Assembly: GCF_000001735.4 (NCBI RefSeq)
Contig: NC_003075.7
Coordinates: 11,657,001 to 11,721,000 of the forward strand
DNA: 64,000 bases
Origin: Arabidopsis thaliana
Taxonomy: Eukaryota > Streptophyta > Magnoliopsida > Brassicales > Brassicaceae
Direction: 5' to 3'
Made by a program: the position numbers and the translations under genes. This document shows, one piece after another, positions 12,266 to 24,340 of the stretch. How positions within the stretch are numbered: the first letter of the stretch is position 1; each line of letters opens with the position of its first letter. The notes beneath the pieces are model-generated. The model did no database searches. It was not told where the DNA came from and was given only the letters and a program-made list of their open reading frames with translations.

Positions 12266-13456
12266 ATGGCTACTCATTCAAGGTTTATATACGTGCTTCT
12301 TCTTCTTTCATGCATTGTTTTTGCATTGCTTGGGGGTAGTTGTGGAGATAGTGTGGAGAATAACAATGACGATGATGATTGTTCTTCCCGGAGTTGGCGT
12401 GGTTGTGGTAGTTTCTACGGAAAAGGTGCTAAAAGATATGGCGGTGGAGGCGGAGGAGGAGGTGGCGGTGGAGGAGGTGGTGGTGAAGGAGGTGATGGGT
12501 ATGGCCATGGAGAAGGATATGGTGCTGGAGCTGGTATGAGTGGCTATGGTGGTGTTGGAGGAGGTGGAGGAAGAGGCGGCGGAGAAGGTGGTGGCAGTAG
12601 TGCAAATGGAGGTTCTGGGCATGGAAGTGGATCCGGTGCTGGTGCTGGTGTTGGTGGAACAACTGGTGGAGTAGGAGGAGGTGGAGGAGGCGGTGGCGGT
12701 GGCGGAGAAGGAGGTGGTTCAAGTGGAGGATCAGGTCATGGGAGTGGTTCTGGAGCTGGAGCTGGTGCTGGAGTTGGTGGATCATCTGGGGGAGCTGGGG
12801 GAGGTGGAGGAGGTGGTGGCGGAGAAGGCGGTGGTGCGAATGGAGGTTCAGGTCATGGAAGTGGGGCTGGTGCTGGTGCTGGAGTTGGAGGAGCAGCTGG
12901 TGGAGTAGGAGGAGGGGGAGGAGGCGGTGGTGGAGAAGGCGGTGGTGCCAATGGAGGATCAGGTCATGGAAGCGGATCCGGTGCTGGTGGTGGAGTTAGT
13001 GGAGCAGCAGGTGGAGGAGGAGGAGGAGGAGGAGGTGGTGGTAGCGGTGGTAGTAAAGTCGGTGGAGGATATGGTCATGGTAGTGGTTTTGGTGGTGGAG
13101 TTGGCTTTGGAAATAGTGGAGGAGGAGGTGGTGGTGGTGGAGGAGGTGGAGGTGGAGGCGGTGGTGGAAATGGATCTGGTTATGGAAGTGGTAGTGGTTA
13201 CGGTTCTGGTATGGGAAAAGGTAGTGGTAGTGGTGGCGGTGGTGGTGGTGGTGGTGGAGGTAGCGGTGGAGGCAACGGAAGCGGAAGTGGAAGTGGAGAA
13301 GGATATGGAATGGGAGGAGGAGCCGGAACAGGCAATGGAGGAGGAGGGGGAGTGGGTTTTGGAATGGGCATTGGATTTGGTATTGGCATTGGAGGAGGAA
13401 GTGGTGGTGGTACCACTTATCAAACCAATCTTACCGGTGATAAAAATTCTCCCTAG
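12266..13456 (+). CDS. Secreted glycine-rich repeat protein (At4g22020-like)
   Basis: A single open frame of 396 aa from the first in-frame ATG. An upstream in-frame extension begins at a TTG and is not used. The signal peptide is clear: residues 1-27 end in LLGGSCG, followed by an Asn/Asp-rich acidic patch. The rest is dominated by Gly, with runs of up to about 15, plus Ser, Ala and a few Tyr and His. Four blocks centred on SGHGSG repeat at 12620, 12737, 12854 and 12965, a period of 39, 39 and 37 residues. By composition it resembles cell-wall structural glycine-rich proteins; the role is inferred only. I recall the Arabidopsis locus being listed as a pseudogene, but the frame here is intact and has a TATA box. 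Long Val/Glu-, Ser/Thr- and His/Leu-rich frames on both strands are shadows of the repeat. Confidence 0.85.
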   Translation: MATHSRFIYVLLLLSCIVFALLGGSCGDSVENNNDDDDCSSRSWRGCGSFYGKGAKRYGGGGGGGGGGGGGGGEGGDGYGHGEGYGAGAGMSGYGGVGGGGGRGGGEGGGSSANGGSGHGSGSGAGAGVGGTTGGVGGGGGGGGGGGEGGGSSGGSGHGSGSGAGAGAGVGGSSGGAGGGGGGGGGEGGGANGGSGHGSGAGAGAGVGGAAGGVGGGGGGGGGEGGGANGGSGHGSGSGAGGGVSGAAGGGGGGGGGGGSGGSKVGGGYGHGSGFGGGVGFGNSGGGGGGGGGGGGGGGGGNGSGYGSGSGYGSGMGKGSGSGGGGGGGGGGSGGGNGSGSGSGEGYGMGGGAGTGNGGGGGVGFGMGIGFGIGIGGGSGGGTTYQTNLTGDKNSP

Positions 13457-13962
13457 TGAGTAGGGACTTACTCCATACATATCTTATTTGTCAACTCCAT
13501 TTAATAAGGATTTTGTTTCAAATTTTGATATCTAGTTATTCTATTTGATAAATCTTATCGATAAAATCATGTACGAATTCGTTTTCCATAATGAATAAAA
13601 TTACAATACGTTTTTGTATTTTTTTTTTTTTACTGCAACTAAAACCACAAAATAAAATTTAGAAACTCACCAAGTAGCAACATAACATAACGTTTTGAAA
13701 ATTTGGTTTTGTCGTTTAAAAAATATTGTGATGTTAGCCAAATTAGATTAGTTACATAAATGGTTTTTAGCTTGTGTATGAATCTGCACAAGTCTATGAA
13801 TATACCAACCGAAAACATAATCGACCGTTTCGATCCCGCGAAATATGAAATGCTTAATACAATACTATATACCAATGGCCCAATAAGTTCTTTAAATGGG
13901 CTTTATTTAAAACCCAAATTAGACCCAATTGTACATTCTTCTCGCCGGACCTCTCTTCATTC
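13457..13962. other. Intergenic
   Basis: AT-rich spacer with the 3' flank of the glycine-rich gene. Nothing else was recognised. Confidence 0.5.
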
Positions 13963-14760
13963 CATGGCGGCGCGTGGCTATAAGGTAAAGAAGAAATCGG
14001 TTTCTGATTTTTCCGGCGTGGGTACAAGTTATCAGCTTTCTTGTTGGGTATTTTACGATGTTTTGATTGTATTGATTTGGCTGCAATTAGATGTGTAGGC
14101 TTTAGCTCAAGTGATTGAGTTTCACCCTAAAGTTGCTAGAGTGTGTATATATACATGCTTCGCCTTCGGAATTAGATTGAAACTTGAATGTTGCTGCAGC
14201 TCGTGCTCTTATGTTGAATGGTTTGAGAATGTACTTGTAGGTGGAGTATCTTCAAATGGAACTCAGTGTTTTACATAAGCTGAAAGCGAGTAGAGGTGCT
14301 CTTGATGAAGATAGCCGCCGAGGTTGATGTTGTAATGGAAAGATGAGAACAAACAGCTGTTTATGTTGTTAGATGAGAAAGAAGGAAATGAAGACTCTAA
14401 TGTTGAGGATGCTAGTGAGAAAGTTGATGTCTTTCAAGAAACAGGGTCGAATGTTCTTCAGACTATATATTGTGGAGCTATCAGCTATTGAGGCTCTTTC
14501 CTTCTAGTTTTGAGTTGAGGAAGCGTTTCCTGGAGATTGTGACACCAAGCTTGAGTCAATACAAGAGGTCAAATCACAACTCTTTTTCCTTAACATTGCA
14601 GGTTCTTAGCTCTTCCTCGTCCTAGTCTTATTCGATACAAAGATTGCATTGAAACAGAGAGCAACCTTGCACCACTAGGCGATAAAGACTGTCTCACTAA
14701 TGTCCGAAAGTTATATGATTCTGCTGTTGCAAGTTACTACTCAATGGAGAACAAGGTAAG
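13963..14760 (+). pseudogene. Exon-like remains of an unrecognised gene
   Basis: Several pieces look like decayed exons. There is an ATG-led stretch MAARGYKVKKKSVSDFSGV at 13963. A segment at about 14241 follows an AG acceptor and reads VEYLQMELSVLHKLKASRG. Another near 14600 reads LPRPSLIRYKDCIE and later VRKLYDSAVASYYSMENK before a GTAAGT donor at 14756. Stops and frame changes separate the pieces, and no single splice pattern joins them well. I do not recognise the family. It is probably a degraded copy of a host gene; an intact gene with unusual splicing is the less likely alternative. Confidence 0.4.
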
Positions 14761-15395
14761 TTTTTGTTTCACAGAACTCAAATTTAGGCTTACCCTGAAG
14801 CCACTCTGCATACAAATGTTTTGTGGTGTTTATTGCCGCGCCAGAAAGACTCTAAAGGAAGCAGCAGGTTTCATTCTTCGATCTGATTTGTTAGTCTTAT
14901 GATGGAAACACAATGTTATTGCCCCCACAATTTTGTTATATAAAACAGACTCTAGTAGATTTTATATTAATTTTGTTAAGGTTTATATATACATATTCAG
15001 TAGACAATTTGATTGTGAATACAAACTATTCAATGTTAAAAGCAAGACTCGTTCTAAGGAGGCAACAACAAGTGAACCATAATTTATACTTTTGAGGATT
15101 TAGAGATTTTACTGATTCTAATTGGTTGACCAAAATCGCCACAGGAGAATCCAACAACTACGAACTGGTCATTGGTCAAGAGTCTCTTCCTATTGGTCAA
15201 ACATTTTCTATTCCTCTATTGTTCACCGGTACATCTCACAAACTATATATACATTAGATCTTCTGCTCTTTAGGTTCAACAAACAAAACAAGGAACACCA
15301 GAAATAAACACAATCATAATCAACAAAACCAGAAAACAAAATTCTCCAGCAACTAGATCGATTTAAACCGGTGTTGTCTCCTCTATATATATCAG
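14761..15395. other. Intergenic and promoter of the At4g22030-like gene
   Basis: AT-rich DNA. A TATATATA box at 15244-15251 lies about 145 bp upstream of the next start codon and is a plausible core promoter. No gene was seen. Confidence 0.45.
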
Positions 15396-16652
15396 ATGGC
15401 GTCATTACAGGCTTCAAGATTTATGCTTACTACTTCTTGTTCTTCTTGCACAAGAACAAGATCCGCAATCTCAATCCCAAAGTTACCAAAATTTAATGTC
15501 TCGATTCCGCAAATACCGATCAAGAACCGGAATTTCAGAGTCGAAGAACCGATTCTTCGGTTGGATGGGTTTGCTGAAGATCTTGATCTTTCGTTGTCAG
15601 AGAGACAAAGGCAAAAGAAGAGAGGGTGCGATGATCAGGTTTTGCAAAGGTCGCGGCTCATGGCGGTTCTTGAAGAAGTTATAGATAGAGTGGAGATGCA
15701 CAAGAACATTGGAGAGCAACGCAATAACTGGAACTCTCTCTTGCTCAATTCCGTCAATATGATCACTCTCACTGCCGCTTTGATGGCCGGAATAGCCTCT
15801 ATGAACGCCAGTGGAATAGATTCCGTTTCCGCGGTGAGTATAGCTTCTACGGTGTTGCTGGCTTCTGCTACAGGTTTGGCTGCCTTGATGAACAAGATTC
15901 AGCCTTCACAGCTTGTGGAGGAGCAGAGGAACGCAACGAGGCTGTTCAAGCAGCTAAGAAACAGAATCGAGATGGTTCTGAGGGAGAAAAGTGAAGATGG
16001 AATCAGTGAAGAAGACGTGAAAGAAGCGATAAAGAGAGTGCTCTGTTTGGACAAAGCTTACCCACTTCCTCTAGTTGGCACCATGCTCGAGAAGTTCCCT
16101 CAAGAATTCAAGCCAGCGACTTGGTGGCCTGAAACAAAACCCGAACCCACTCATTCCAGAACGGAAGCTAACGGGTGGAACTCGGAGCTAGAGATGGAGA
16201 TGAGAGAGGTGGTTGAGGTAATTAAGAGTAGAGATGCAGAGGAGTACGAGAAGTTAGGTAACGTGGCCTTGAAGTTAAACCGGGTTTTGGCAATCTCTGG
16301 ACCAGTGTTGACCGGAATTGCTGCCGTAAGTTCCGGTTTTATAGGTCACGGTTCAGGTTTAGCTGGAGTAGTAGCAACAACGTGTGCTTCATTGGCTGCC
16401 GTAGTGAACACGTTAGAGCACGGAGGTCAAGTAGGGATGGTGGTTGAGATGTATAGAAACTCCGCCGGATTCTTCTCTCTTATGGAAGATACGATCAAAA
16501 CAGAGAGACGAGAGAATGGACAAGTTTTCGAGACCAAAGTAGCGTTGAAACTTGGGAGAAGCTTGTCTGAATTGAGAGATCTGGCCAGAAGATCTAGCTT
16601 GTCTAGGTTACAAGGATCAGCCATAGATGAATGCGCAAGCAAGCTCTTTTAA
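15396..16652 (+). CDS. At4g22030-type plastid or membrane protein, function unknown
   Basis: A single-exon protein of 418 aa. The first 40 residues are rich in Ser, Thr and Arg with few acidic residues, like a plastid transit peptide. Two long hydrophobic, Ala/Gly/Ser-rich segments lie at about residues 119-165 (starting [18 protein letters not shown]) and 296-338 (starting [16 protein letters not shown]). Charged helical regions lie between them. Homologues are commonly named 'probable F-box protein At4g22030-like', but no F-box is visible here. The label probably came from an old gene model joined to the F-box gene 700 bp downstream. The function is unknown; membrane association is inferred from the hydrophobic segments. 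Confidence 0.85.
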   Translation: MASLQASRFMLTTSCSSCTRTRSAISIPKLPKFNVSIPQIPIKNRNFRVEEPILRLDGFAEDLDLSLSERQRQKKRGCDDQVLQRSRLMAVLEEVIDRVEMHKNIGEQRNNWNSLLLNSVNMITLTAALMAGIASMNASGIDSVSAVSIASTVLLASATGLAALMNKIQPSQLVEEQRNATRLFKQLRNRIEMVLREKSEDGISEEDVKEAIKRVLCLDKAYPLPLVGTMLEKFPQEFKPATWWPETKPEPTHSRTEANGWNSELEMEMREVVEVIKSRDAEEYEKLGNVALKLNRVLAISGPVLTGIAAVSSGFIGHGSGLAGVVATTCASLAAVVNTLEHGGQVGMVVEMYRNSAGFFSLMEDTIKTERRENGQVFETKVALKLGRSLSELRDLARRSSLSRLQGSAIDECASKLF

Positions 16653-17338
16653 TTAGTCTACATACAAATTGATATTCATTAATTATTTTTGTGTATAGAG
16701 AAAATGATAGATGATTTTTGAATTTCTATACAAACCTGAATATAACTATGCAAATTAGTTTTGGTTACTTATCTTTTAATATATTACGCTTTTACTCTCC
16801 CTGTGATAACCTAGTGCAGATCATACAAAGCTAAAACAAAAGTTTTGTATATACACGGTTAATATTTAGACATGTAAGTTATGTAACAAATCTATAATCC
16901 ATTATGCTCTGATATTATCTTATTATTCAAAATTGGATGTATTCCAGAAATATTGACATATGACGTTTTTTGTGTAACTAATATAATAATGAATTACTTT
17001 ATGCATGTATCTTGTGTACGTATATCTTGATTTATAAATTTCTACAAATAGTAAATACTGATTTTTGTGTTGATGAAAATTTATTTATAATTATAAAATA
17101 GATAACAAATTTAACAATACCGATTCTTATATTTATGAAATTTGTTTATTTTTAATCTTTTATAAATAGGTAACATATCCAAAAATTACTATACACATAC
17201 ATATAGATTATGGACATGAACCCTATTATTGTTTTCCAAAACTCATATAAAGAAAGAAAGAATTACATGTTATATAAAGAGAAGATTTATTTGAGAACTT
17301 TAACAAAAATAAATAATATTCTTTGAGAAATACTTTTG
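16653..17338. other. Intergenic and promoter of F-box gene 1
   Basis: AT-rich spacer. It contains a CTAGTGCAGAT segment (near 16812) found again near 18943. The stretch from about 17200 resembles the upstream region of the second F-box gene near 30230, so promoter DNA appears to have been duplicated with the gene. Confidence 0.5.
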
Positions 17339-18575
17339 ATGAACTATCCCTCTCCAAGGTTTGATGGATCAAGCTGGTCCAAGCTTCCTTCAGATCTTCT
17401 GAATATGGTTTTTGAACGTCTTGGGTTTGCAGATTTTCAACGAGCTAAATCCGTTTGTCCATCTTGGCTAGATGCTTCAAGACAATCAGCGTCAAAAAAT
17501 CAGATCCCTTGGCTGATCATGTTTCCAGAAAAAGGTAAAGACTATTGTCTCTTGTTTAATTCTGAAGAAAAGGAGAAAGCCTATAGAATTAAAGATCTTG
17601 GTGTTGAATTCGCAAATAGTCATTGTTTGGCGATATATGGAAGTTGGCTCTTTATGCGAGATTCTAGATATAATCTCTATGTTATGAATCTATTTACTCG
17701 CGAGAGGATTAATTTTCCATCTGTGGAGTCACAATTTGGTAGGATAAAGATTGAACGAACTATCGATGATTTGTTCTATATAAAAATCGATGACGAATAT
17801 GATGTTGAATATCCTGAAAGACACATCAATATTGACTTCCCTTTATTATGGATAGACGATATAACCAAACATTACGTGGTTATATGGTCAATCCAATACC
17901 GCCAATACCAATATCTAGTTTATTATAGGAAAGGAGATAATTGGTTGAAACATGCTACTTACTGTAGTTTTGATATGGTAGGCATTGTTGACATGGTATA
18001 CAAAGATCATAAGATTTACTTGTATAGTACAACTAGTGATGTCAAAGTGTTGGAATTTTTTGGAGATATTCTTTTTGATAGGATTTTTTGGAGATATTCC
18101 GCGACAAATCTTTGAAACGCAAGTTAACTATGATGTGTTGGCTAATGGAGTACGCCGCGTTCGTCCAGAGCTTGGTAATGTGTTTCATATCAAGAATACA
18201 CATCTTGTAGTCACAATGACCGGAGAAACCCTCAGAGTTGATAGCATAATAAGGAGTGATTCTGATGTTTGGTCCTTTTGCATCTACCAAATGGATTCAT
18301 CAAATAGCAAGTGGGAGAAACTTACTTCTTTGGGAGATGAAGCAATACTCCTGGATCAAGGCATCACCGTGCTTGCCAACGCCATTGAAGGAGTTAATAG
18401 AAATTCAATATATTTTAGTGGTGTTCAATTTCAATATGGTTATGTTAGCAGTGAAAAGGATATTTGTGTCTTCAATCTCAACACACAAAAGGTTGAAAGA
18501 CCATATCGAAATATTAGTTCGTTCATTCAATCATGTGATGCTCGATGGTTTGTGCCAAATATCACACGGACATGA
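17339..18575 (+). pseudogene. F-box/DUF295 gene 1, frameshifted
   Basis: A close paralogue of the intact F-box gene at 30620-31819. From ATG 17339 the first frame encodes an F-box (about residues 10-48, with [17 protein letters not shown]) and the first part of the DUF295 (KIB1-4 beta-propeller) domain, and stops at 18115 after 258 aa. The rest of DUF295 continues in another frame to 18575, ending [12 protein letters not shown]. The break coincides with a 28-bp tandem duplication: TTTTTTGGAGATATTC occurs at 18056 and again at 18084. Without the extra copy the frame would match the paralogue. It is a recent pseudogene, or a gene expressing a truncated F-box protein. F-box proteins are SCF ubiquitin-ligase substrate receptors; the target here is unknown. 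Confidence 0.8.
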
Positions 18576-19462
18576 TTGATTCTCAAGTCTGTTGTATCTT
18601 TTCAATGCCTTTTTTTTTTTTGAAATGCCATAAACACATCTATGTTGGACTTGTGTCTCTTTTGATATTTTCTTTTGCTAATGTGAAAGTAAAATCAAAC
18701 AAATATAATGTAAAATCATATTGGAATAATATCAAATTTTAGTATATATATATATATATATATATCGTGAAAATTTACTTGTATGTGGCACATCGTTTGA
18801 CAAATATGAATCACTTGGTTTTCATTTTGATCCACATGTGTATTTTTATTGTTCGCTTCTTGTTGGAAAGATTAATTGTACAGTATTACAATTTTCATTG
18901 AAGTCTACACACTTAAAAATTCACTATCCCTCTGATAAACCTAGTGCAGATACAAACCTAAAAAGGACAAAAATCTCACATATACCAGATAAACAGATAC
19001 AAGAAAGGGTAGTCGTCCCCAGCTATTTACTCGCTGAAACCTCAAGTTGCAGAAAAGTCAATACTACATAAGGAATATATGTCTGTTTCGGTCATAAAAT
19101 AAAGTCATACCTGCCTCTGTTTCTGTTGCTGATTTTTTTTTGGAAATATTCGTATCCTGATTCGCCATGTGACACGTTTATTCTCGATAAGCTTTTCATC
19201 TTCTGCTTCTTTTTATCATACCCTAAACTTACTCTATCTATATATATTTCTTTGAAGTCTACACACTAACGACAAAGTTACATTATTCGCCACTATGTGA
19301 TAGTGATACGTTTATTCTCGGTAAGCTTTTTCTTAATCTTCTTCGTTCTACGTTTCCAACTTTCTTTTCCATTTCCGATAAAATCAACTTTGCAAATAAA
19401 ACCTCTAAACTTAATTTTCGATATTGTTCCTCAGAAGTCCGAAAGACTTTACTGCATGATCT
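18576..19462. other. Intergenic with short local repeats
   Basis: Contains a (TA)n tract at about 18742-18765. It also holds two copies of a GAAGTCTACACAC segment (18899 and 19254; a third lies near 25748) and two copies of a CGTTTATTCTCG(A/G)TAAGCTTTT segment near 19176 and 19309. It has no gene and reads as duplicated, decaying intergenic DNA on the left side of the Copia insertion. Confidence 0.55.
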
Positions 19463-19467
19463 CTTTT

Positions 19468-19652
19468 TGACAAACTTAAGACAAGATGTAGTTTGGTTTA
19501 TGTTGTCTTGTCTTATTAAAGAGGCGTTAAAACCTTACTTATACAAAGCAAAAGATATAATCTAAAGTGTTGCACAAAGGAAATGACTAAACAGGACAAA
19601 TATATATTGTTGAATAAGCTAACTAAAATATTGACGAGCAATAGCTTCAACA
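19468..19652 (-). repeat. Copia 3' LTR
   Basis: Left copy of the 185-bp terminal repeat, about 98% identical to 24156-24340. It is bounded by TGACAAAC on the left and TTCAACA on the right. Confidence 0.95.
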
Positions 19653-22600
19653 TCCTCCCTCAAGTTGGAGCATGCACATCGAGAATGCCCAACTTGCGCA
19701 GAAAGTAACGAACTTCCTTTTCACCCAAAGCCTTAGTTAGAATATCTGCAAGCTGCTTGTGAGAGGGAACAAACGAAGTCGCAATTATACCATCAAGAAT
19801 AGCATCGCGGATAAAATGACAATCCACTTCAACATGTTTGGTGCGCTCATGCTGAACTGGATTGACACTGAGAGCAATTGCAGATTTACTGTCAGAGAAG
19901 ATGCGCATAGCCTGAACGTGAGAGACACCAAGATCATAAAGCACCCGCTTGAGCCACATGAGTTCTTGAGTAAGGAATGCCATAGCTCTATATTCAGCCT
20001 CCGCGGAAGAGCGACTGATAGTGGGCTGCTTTTTCGTTTTCCAAGATATGGGAGTATCACCAAGCTGTACAAAGTATCCTGTGAGAGAGCGACGAGTGAG
20101 AGGGCAAGCAGCATAGTCACTATCACACCAACCATTAATCTGCAGAGTAGAGGTGCTAGAGAGTAAAATCCCTTGTCCTGGGTTAGATTTCAAATAGCGA
20201 ACAACACGAATGGCGGCGTTCCAATGGTCCTGACGCGGATTCTGCATAAACTGTGCAAGAGTGTGAACAGAATATGATAGCTCAGGACGTGTTACAGCCA
20301 AGTAAATGAGTCTCCCAACTAGACGACGATACCGTGAAGAGTCAGAAAGCAGAGGAGATGTAGACAACGAGAGCTTATGATTCTGTTCAAGCGGAAACGC
20401 AGACGGCCTAGCCCCCAAAAGTCCCATTTCAGAAATAATATCAAGAACATACTTCCTTTGGGACAGGTAGAATCCTTGAGCATTGCGGCTCACTTCAATG
20501 CCAAGAAAATATTTGAGCAAGCCAAGGTCTTTCATGTGAAAACATGATTCTAGATAGGATTTAAATTGAGCAACAGCATCAGGGCAGCTACCCGAAATGA
20601 TCAGGTCATCGACATATACGAGGACATGAACAAAGACACCATCATTGTTGTAACTGAACAGAGAGTAATCCGACAAAGATTGTGTGAACCCATATTGTTT
20701 TAAAGCAGAAGAGAGCTTGGAAAACCAACACCTTGGAGCTTGTTTCAAACCATACAGAGATTTATGAAGACGACATACCTTGCTAGGATCATCACATTGA
20801 AATCCCTGAGGCAATTTCATATACACTTCCTCCTTTAAGTCACCGTGAAGGAAAGCGTTATGCACATCCATTTGATGTACATGCCAATCACGGGCCGCAG
20901 CCACTCCCAAAAACAAACGCACCGTGCTCATTTTTGCAACCGGAGCAAAAGTTTCATCATAATCCACGCCTTCTTTTTGACAATTACCCAAGACTACCAA
21001 ACGAGCTTTATATCGCTCTATCGCCCCATCCGATCGATACTTGATTTTGTATACCCATTTGTTGCCAAGAGCCCGCTTTCCTGGAGGCAAATTTACAATC
21101 GAGAAGGTTTGATTAACTCGCAGAGATTCAATCTCAGCAGACATAGCCTCTCTCCAAGCTTTGTCAACCATAGCCTCGTTGTAAGTTGTTGGTTCCATTC
21201 CAGCAGTAACAGCTGCGAGAAAAGCCTTGTGCGACGAAGTGAATCGATGGCAATCCACGTATTTCTCAATTGGATACAGAGAGGAGGAAGAAGCCTCAGG
21301 GGAAATCGATTCAACACTCACAGTATTGGTGACAAAATTCTTCAACTTCATCGGTTTTTATGTTTGGCGAGAACTACGTCTAAGTTGTATTGGCGCCGGT
21401 GTTGTAGATGACAGTGGAAGATCTGCTGTCTGTACGATGCTTGATGCTAAAAAAGGATCGAGAGAGGAGAGAGAGACAAACTCACTTGGACTTGAAGATT
21501 CTTGATTGATTTCAGGTATTATTGGGCCAGTTGCAACATTTGGCCCAACTGTAGCTTCACCAATATTTTGTCCAATAATAGTTCTTGGCCCAATAGCTTC
21601 TTCAATAAAAGGTGGCAATCCACCAATACACGTTCATCTTCCTCATTGCACGACATCTTGGAGTATGGAAACTCTGTTTCCTGGAAAATCACATCTCTAG
21701 ACACGAAAAATTTTTGTTCTTCTAAATCAAACAGCCTCCACCCTTTTTGTCCATGTGGATACCCAACAAATACACATCGTCTTGATCGTGCCGCAAACTT
21801 ATCTCCTTTATGATTTTGGTTATGTGCATAACACAAGGAACCAAATACACGAAGATGAGAGTATTTCGGAGCCGTTTTATATAACATCTCATATGGAGAT
21901 TTACCTTGAAGAAGCATCGAGGGAGTGCGGTTGATAAGGTAAGCCGCAGATAAGATACACTCTCCCCAGAACTGAATTGGCAAATACGATTGAAATCGCA
22001 AGGCTCTCGCGATATTCAAAATATGTCGATGCTTCCTCTCAACCCTTCCATTTTGATGCGGAGTCCCAACACATGAAGTTTCATGAGCAATGCCTTTGTG
22101 TAGAAAATACTCACGCATACATAGAAACTCAGTCCCATTATCACTTCTTACTGTTTTGATCTCAGTGTCAAATTGTCGTTCAACTAAAGCCATGAAATCT
22201 TTCAAATGTTTCTGAGTTTCACTTTTATCAGTCATCAAATAAACCCACACACCACGAGAATAATCGTCAACGATTGTCAAGAAATATCGAGCACCGGAGT
22301 AAGAAGGTGTTCGATAAGGCCCCCACACATCACAATGAATTAGCTGAAAACTATCCATACTTCTATTATCTCTTAGAGGAAAAGTATCACGGGTTTGCTT
22401 AGCTCGCATACATGTATCACATACATTCTCCAAAATCTCTTTACCACTAGACAAAAGTTCTCTAGGCAACAAATTAACTATCTTGTCTGATGCGTGTCCC
22501 AAACGCCTATGCCATAGATCAAAAGGGGCCTTCACACTCGTGTGCACAGCAGCAGCATTCTCCATTCCCCGAAAACAAAAACTTCCATTCTCTCTTTTAC

Positions 22601-24155
22601 CAATTCCAGTCACCATCCTCGTAGTGCGGTCCTGTATCACAAGGAAGTGATCAGCAAGTTGAACCACACAATGATTCTCATCCATCATTTGCCCAACAGA
22701 GATCAAATCTGATTCCAACTCCTTGACATAGAAAACTGATTTTAATATCAGATGCGAGCCTAATCTAACTGTTCCCTCACTGACAGCAACTCTCTTATTT
22801 CCATCAGCTAAGATAATTAAAACAGGAGACATGGATCGCATACCACTCAACAATTCCAGGTTTCCAGTCATATGGTGTGAAGCACCTGTGTCGAGTATCC
22901 AAGAAGTGAAAAGAGAACATGTACCTGATTGAGTTTCATGAGCATTGGACTTGTTATCGCTTCTTCCAGCATTGAGATGCTTAACAACTCCACGCCATTG
23001 CTCATCAGTAAGCCCACTGACTGCATCACGATCGCTATCAGTGATAACCCGGTTCACATGTTCAGAAGATGGAAACGGTCCAGTCATGACGGCATTCACA
23101 TACGTTGGACGAGGTTGTCCTCCATTAAAACCAGGCCCAAATCTTCCTCTGCCACGACTTGTTGAGCCATTTGAATTTGATTTTCCTCTTGGGCGATCTC
23201 CCCACCACTCTGGATATCCAATCAACACAAAGCAATTTTCCGGCGAATGACCTCCACGGTTACAATGAGTACAAAGTTTCTTGTTTTAAAGCTTCTCTAA
23301 ATTTGCAAACTTCTCTGAGATTACCTCAGAACGTGGCCGCATTTGAACAGCAAAAGCAGTGACATCGGTTCTCTCTTCATTAGACGATCTGTTGTTCAAC
23401 ATATCTTCTTCTTGTCGCACAATGTTGTAAACCTCTTCCAGCCCGGGGAGAGGAACACGAGACGTCAAACTTGACCGTATGGTGTGAAATTTAGTTTCAT
23501 TCAGTCCATAAAGAAATTGATGAACCATGTCATCTTCTCGATATTTTTCTTGGTCTGTTCCAAGATTGCAGATACACCTACCACATTTACATATCCGAAG
23601 AGGGCGATAGCTGTTGATATTATCCCAAATCTTGTTGAGTTTTCCATAATATCCTTCCACTGTCATACCCTCTTGCTTGCAAGTCGCGAGATCCGCCTTC
23701 ATCTTCTGATTCTTTGGCCCATTAGAAACAGAAAAACGCTTCCGAATCTGTTCCCACAAGTCTCTCGCCACATCACGGTGAGAGATATTTGTCAGCAGCT
23801 CTGAGTCAATAGTCATCTTCATCCAAGAGACCAACAAAGCATTAATCGTTAACCAATCTTCTAGATCTGGAGAACCATCTAGTGGTTGAGGAATGGTTCC
23901 ATCAAGGAAACCAAACTTTTTCCTAGACCGCAACGCCGTCTTGAAACCACATGCCCACTCTTCATAGTTATTTGTCTTCAGTATCGGATGGGAGATCACA
24001 GCTCCCGAATTGTCAGCTGCCGTTAAGTCGTACGGCAAAATTGTGCGTCGGACCTCAATTACAGATGGAGGTGGTGGTGGAGCATCAGCCATAGCTTCAG
24101 AGAAAACTCACTTGAAATACTCAATTCGAAAAACCCAGATTGCGCTCTGATACCA

Positions 24156-24340
24156 TGACAAACTTAAGACAAGATGTAGTTTGGTTTATGTTGTCTTGTC
24201 TTATTAAAGAGGCGTTAAAACCTTACTTATACAAAGCAAAAGATATAACCTAAAGTATTGCACAAAGGAAATGACTAAACAGGACAAATATATATTGTTG
24301 ACTAAGCTAACTAAAATATTGACGAGCAATAGCTTCAACA
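24156..24340 (-). repeat. Copia 5' LTR
   Basis: Right copy of the 185-bp terminal repeat. The primer-binding site complementary to initiator tRNA-Met lies immediately beside it at about 24144-24155. Confidence 0.95.

Noticed and set aside
12308-13480. Long Ser/Thr-, His/Leu-, Pro- and Val/Glu-rich frames on both strands
   Set aside because: They are shadows of the GGN-rich repeat of the glycine-rich protein gene. The repetitive codons keep several other frames open.
18742-18765. TA dinucleotide run
   Set aside because: An ordinary microsatellite in AT-rich DNA; not reported as a finding.
19759-21813. Plus-strand frames across the Copia element
   Set aside because: They are antisense shadows of the minus-strand pol region.
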